Assembly (NCBI GenBank): GCA_030607835.1
Contig: JAUWJE010000063.1
Location: 1 to 8,667, forward strand
Direction: 5' to 3'
DNA: 8,667 bases
From: Candidatus Fermentibacterota bacterium
Lineage (GTDB): Bacteria; Fermentibacterota; Fermentibacteria; Fermentibacterales; JCC-6
The notes under the pieces: generated by a model
Database searches by the model: none
Told to the model about the DNA's origin: nothing
What the model saw: only the letters and a program-made list of their open reading frames with translations
Position numbers and translations under genes: made by a program
Part shown: positions 6,592 through 8,667 of the stretch, piece by piece
Layout of the letters: each line of letters starts with the position of its first letter
How positions within the stretch are numbered: the stretch's first letter is position 1

Positions 6592-7233
6592 TTGACGCAA
6601 CGCAGAAACGCAAATGCATTTCTCCTCCCTTTAGGTGATTTCATACTTGTAATCGGAGTATTCCTGCTTGGATACTGGCTCCGGCATTATATACTTTCCG
6701 ACGCGCTTCTGGATTTATTTCACATTCCCAATGATTTCAGACTGGGTCTGTGGCACTATGCGGTCTCCGGTTCTGTAATGGGATGCATAGAACTTGTAAT
6801 GCTTCGAGCTTTTGGAGTTTACAGAACGAAATTCGGTGTGGCGCAGGTTGAAGAACTTGCCTGGATCCTTCAATCATCATTTATGGCCGCGATTATTACT
6901 TTCGCTTTCACTTTCGCGTCCCGACAGCTTCTGTTCTCCAGATTTGTACTTCTTTTCTCTTTTCCGGCAGCTTCCATAGCAGTCTCATTCTGGCATTATC
7001 TGTTCCATCGGCTAACTCGTCTGATTGCTCTCAGGTCCGGCAGGGGAATCAAGGTGGTTTTCTTCGGAGACAACCATGTTGCAAGGGAACTTGCAAATTA
7101 TATGAGAAAAAACGTTCCTGCTCCTTACAGAATAGCGGGATTCATTTCATCTAAAACCAAAACAGTCGCAAGTGAGGACAGTCTTTCATTTAGTTTCAAC
7201 TCATCCCAGGATATGTTCAAATGGATGAATTAA
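6592..7233 (+). CDS. Polyprenyl-phosphate glycosylphosphotransferase, N-terminal half, cut by an in-frame stop
   Basis: This encodes the non-catalytic half of a WbaP/WcaJ-type initiating enzyme. Four membrane helices are visible at roughly residues 9-31, 54-73, 87-107 and 113-136. A Rossmann-like module follows, starting 'KVVFFGDNHVARELANYMRK' and 'YRIAGFISS', the counterpart of 'VLIVGAGEAGRELA...Y.VVGF.DD' in the family. The start is TTG 6592 with AAGGA (6578-6582) 9 bases upstream. The frame ends at TAA 7231-7233 after 213 residues, in the middle of the Rossmann module. The same frame continues without any frameshift through 8028 and gives the missing family sequence ('ENISELIIADPELSRED...'). 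Uninterrupted, the protein would be about 478 residues, a normal size. Alone this fragment should lack transferase activity. Read either as a broken gene or as one half of a split enzyme. Confidence 0.8.
   Translation: MTQRRNANAFLLPLGDFILVIGVFLLGYWLRHYILSDALLDLFHIPNDFRLGLWHYAVSGSVMGCIELVMLRAFGVYRTKFGVAQVEELAWILQSSFMAAIITFAFTFASRQLLFSRFVLLFSFPAASIAVSFWHYLFHRLTRLIALRSGRGIKVVFFGDNHVARELANYMRKNVPAPYRIAGFISSKTKTVASEDSLSFSFNSSQDMFKWMN
7231..7233 (+). other. Single in-frame TAA inside the glycosylphosphotransferase
   Basis: The codons before (TGG ATG AAT) and after (GAG AAT ATC) are in one frame, and both sides match the expected family sequence. This is therefore a point nonsense change rather than an indel. 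One base would restore a sense codon (for example AAA, GAA or CAA). TAA also ends the HU gene in this window, so stop-codon reassignment is unlikely. Confidence 0.85.
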
Positions 7234-7386
7234 GAGAATATCTCCGAACTGATAATAGCAGATCCGGAACTCTCTCGAGAGGATACTGCCGCTCTCATTT
7301 ATCGATCTGAACAGGAAGATATACCCTACAAGCTGGTTGCAGACGTATTTGACCTGGTCAATTACACAACCAGAGTGACTCACATC

Positions 7387-7392
7387 GGTGGA
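7387..7392 (+). promoter_or_regulatory. Possible internal ribosome-binding site for the catalytic half
   Basis: GGTGGA sits 6 bases before the in-frame ATG 7399. It also encodes the conserved Gly-Gly of the parent protein ('HIGGTTMIES'), so its presence may be coincidence. It would matter only if the upstream TAA is real. Confidence 0.3.
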
Positions 7393-7398
7393 ACGACG

Positions 7399-8028
7399 AT
7401 GATCGAATCCGTCCCCCCTCCACTCAGCGGAACCAGTATTCTGCTAAAAAGAGTAACTGATCTTCTTCTGGCAATCCCGATAATTATTCTGTTGATCCCG
7501 TTGTTTTTTCTGATATCCATCGCGATTGTGATTGACTCCGGTTTCCCTGTGTTCTTTATTCAGACAAGGCTCGGGAAGGAACATGAAAAATTCAGGATGA
7601 TCAAATTCAGATCCATGAAAGTGGGAGCGCATAAGGAGAAAGAGAACTTCGGATGCAAGGACAAAAGTGAACTTCTCTCAAAATCCAGAAATGATCCTAG
7701 AGTTACGGGGATCGGCCGCTTTATTAGAAAGTTTAGTCTCGATGAGCTTCCGCAGCTTCTCAATGTCCTGTCGGGCAGCATGAGTCTGGTAGGCCCCAGA
7801 CCACATATTCCAGAGGAAGTAAAACACTATTCCGATCGACACCTTAAAAAACTGGAAGTGCTCCCAGGTATGACTGGTGTATGCCAGGTTTCGGGCAGGA
7901 ACAACCTGAATTACAAGGAAATGGTCAAGCTTGATCTTTACTATGTGGACAACTGGTCAATCTGGATGGACCTGTCGATTCTCATTCTGACATTTCCTGC
8001 TATCCTTTTCAGGAAAGGCGCTTACTGA
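7399..8028 (+). CDS. Polyprenyl-phosphate glycosylphosphotransferase, catalytic C-terminal half
   Basis: This is the catalytic domain of a monotopic phosphoglycosyltransferase, which moves a sugar-1-phosphate from a UDP-sugar to undecaprenyl phosphate and so starts glycan assembly at the inner membrane. From ATG 7399 it has 209 residues. It contains 'PPLSGTSILLKRVTDLLLA', one reentrant hydrophobic segment (about 22-43), 'FRMIKFRSMK', the catalytic Asp-Glu in 'FSLDELPQLLNVL' (Asp115-Glu116), 'SLVGPRP', 'LPGMTGVCQVSGRNN' and 'LDLYYVDNWSIWMDL'. All catalytic landmarks are intact. The frame is open from 7234 just after the TAA. GTG 7375 is another possible start, but ATG 7399 has GGTGGA (7387-7392) 6 bases upstream. 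In the WbaP and PglC families the C-terminal domain alone can be active, so this half could work if reinitiated. The sugar is undetermined. Confidence 0.85.
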   Translation: MIESVPPPLSGTSILLKRVTDLLLAIPIIILLIPLFFLISIAIVIDSGFPVFFIQTRLGKEHEKFRMIKFRSMKVGAHKEKENFGCKDKSELLSKSRNDPRVTGIGRFIRKFSLDELPQLLNVLSGSMSLVGPRPHIPEEVKHYSDRHLKKLEVLPGMTGVCQVSGRNNLNYKEMVKLDLYYVDNWSIWMDLSILILTFPAILFRKGAY

Positions 8029-8079
8029 CCTCTGGCAGACAATCTTGATGCACTAACTCAATCAGACTGGATGATGATT

Positions 8080-8529
8080 ATGAAATCGGTGAATGAAAAA
8101 TCGATAGATGAATACCTAGTAAAATGGCAGCCGCTTCTCAGTCTGAGCGACTGGGATATTCGACCGGTTGTCGTAGAGAAGGACTGGCGCAAATCCGGTG
8201 ATGTAAAGATCGATGAGAGTAACAGAATGGCTGCCGTGATGATAAGGTCAGATCTTGATCCAGCCTATCTTGAACAGATCGTGGTTCATGAACTTCTTCA
8301 CATCAAGTTATGGGGTCTCGATATGATGATCGAAGAATCTCTTAATGCCCTCTTCGGAGAAGAAGACAGTGAGGGCAAGCGGTATTTTGCCCAGGGACAG
8401 TTCATGCGGGAGCTGGAAGCCACCACTCAGGATCTGACCAGAGCGCTTCTTGAAGCTTCCGGATTCAAAGGGCAATACCTCTTCAACAGAGTGCAGAAGC
8501 AGATAGACGGAGAGATAGGAGCGGAATAG
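8080..8529 (+). CDS. Small HExxH protein, putative zinc metallopeptidase
   Basis: I do not recognise a named family with certainty. The product is 149 residues from ATG 8080, without signal peptide or membrane segment, so it is probably cytoplasmic. The central motif 'VVHELLHIKL' gives HEXXH (His70, Glu71, His74), the zincin zinc-binding and catalytic signature. A helix with 'MRELEATTQDLTRALL' about 35 residues on could supply a third acidic ligand (Glu111 or Glu113). The N-terminal part 'LSLSDWDIRPVVVEKDW' followed by short strands resembles the small SprT/IrrE-like or phage-type predicted peptidases. In-frame ATGs occur at 8071, 8074 and 8080; I prefer 8080 because GGATGA (8069-8074) lies 5 bases before it. 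It follows the glycosylphosphotransferase by 51 bases with no terminator and may be co-transcribed, but nothing links it functionally to glycans. Confidence 0.7.
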   Translation: MKSVNEKSIDEYLVKWQPLLSLSDWDIRPVVVEKDWRKSGDVKIDESNRMAAVMIRSDLDPAYLEQIVVHELLHIKLWGLDMMIEESLNALFGEEDSEGKRYFAQGQFMRELEATTQDLTRALLEASGFKGQYLFNRVQKQIDGEIGAE

Positions 8530-8667
8530 GCAGAGCCATATCATTTCGAGGATTTTAACCGCGATAGTAGCAGCATGCGCCACGGTTAGGGAACTGGAAG
8601 GTATTCCTGCATGGCCAGAAGTCTTGCTTCGAGAGACTCAAGCCAGAGCCTGCGAGTAGAAAAGACC
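8530..8667. other. Downstream edge region with no certain gene
   Basis: No convincing gene or terminator is visible in these 138 bases. TAACCG (8556-8561) and CGGTTA (8583-8588) could form a 6-bp stem with a large loop but lack a T-run. An ATG at 8611, with GGAAGG (8596-8601) 9 bases upstream, opens a + frame to the window edge (MARSLASRDSSQ...). It is too short to judge. On the other strand a short open stretch entering from the edge ends at TAA near 8587. Either could be the edge of a neighbouring gene. Confidence 0.3.

Noticed and set aside
7231..7233. Stop-codon reassignment or programmed read-through at TAA
   Set aside because: TAA ends HU normally in this window, and UAA followed by G is not a known leaky context. 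One event cannot support recoding.
7223..7312. Short frame starting at the ATG at 7223 (MDELREYLRT...) overlapping the TAA
   Set aside because: It is out of frame with the conserved glycosylphosphotransferase sequence, which reads through the same bases convincingly, and it ends after about 29 codons.
1..8667. CRISPR array, tRNA/rRNA, insertion sequence or toxin-antitoxin pair
   Set aside because: I found no regularly spaced repeats, no tRNA cloverleaf, no transposase motifs and no small paired ORFs of that kind by reading both strands.

Overview
The window comes from a Gram-negative bacterium with an LPS-type outer membrane. The evidence is a nearly full LptD-like LPS-assembly porin next to a cell-surface glycan gene cluster. 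The LptD ends in an 'RINIIDVPDIK'-type strand that I associate with the Fibrobacteres-Chlorobi-Bacteroidetes side of the tree and related uncultivated phyla. That placement is an impression from protein style, not a measurement. All genes read on the + strand.

Layout. (1) 1-2463: the 3' end of a ROK-family sugar kinase, overlapping by ATGA the start of lptD. (2) 2464-2966: an AT-rich spacer with an imperfect inverted repeat, a good sigma70-type promoter, a self-contained 90-residue HU gene with its own Shine-Dalgarno, and a perfect 10-bp terminator-like hairpin. (3) 2991-3246: a decayed N-terminal fragment of a family-2 glycosyltransferase, broken by a frameshift at an A-run. (4) 3249-8028: a surface-polysaccharide or glycolipid cluster. 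It holds a GT2 with a galactosyltransferase-like C-terminal motif, a B12-binding radical SAM protein behind a TATAAT promoter, a second GT2 of rhamnosyltransferase style, and a WbaP/WcaJ-type polyprenyl-phosphate glycosylphosphotransferase. (5) 8080-8529: a small HExxH putative metallopeptidase. The last 138 bases hold no certain gene.

How they fit together (inference): the glycosylphosphotransferase would load the first sugar phosphate onto undecaprenyl phosphate, the two GT2 enzymes would extend it, and the radical SAM protein could modify the glycan or its lipid. LptD would belong to the same cell-envelope theme. HU is an independent housekeeping unit lying between them.

The strongest anomaly is in the glycosylphosphotransferase. 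One continuous reading frame from 6592 to 8028 matches the whole family architecture, but it is cut by a single in-frame TAA at 7231-7233 with no frameshift. The N-terminal membrane/Rossmann half and the C-terminal catalytic half are therefore separate ORFs. This is a nonsense mutation, a sequence error, or a genuine split in which the catalytic half is translated alone. I see no CRISPR array, RNA gene, insertion sequence, or clear previously undescribed system here.
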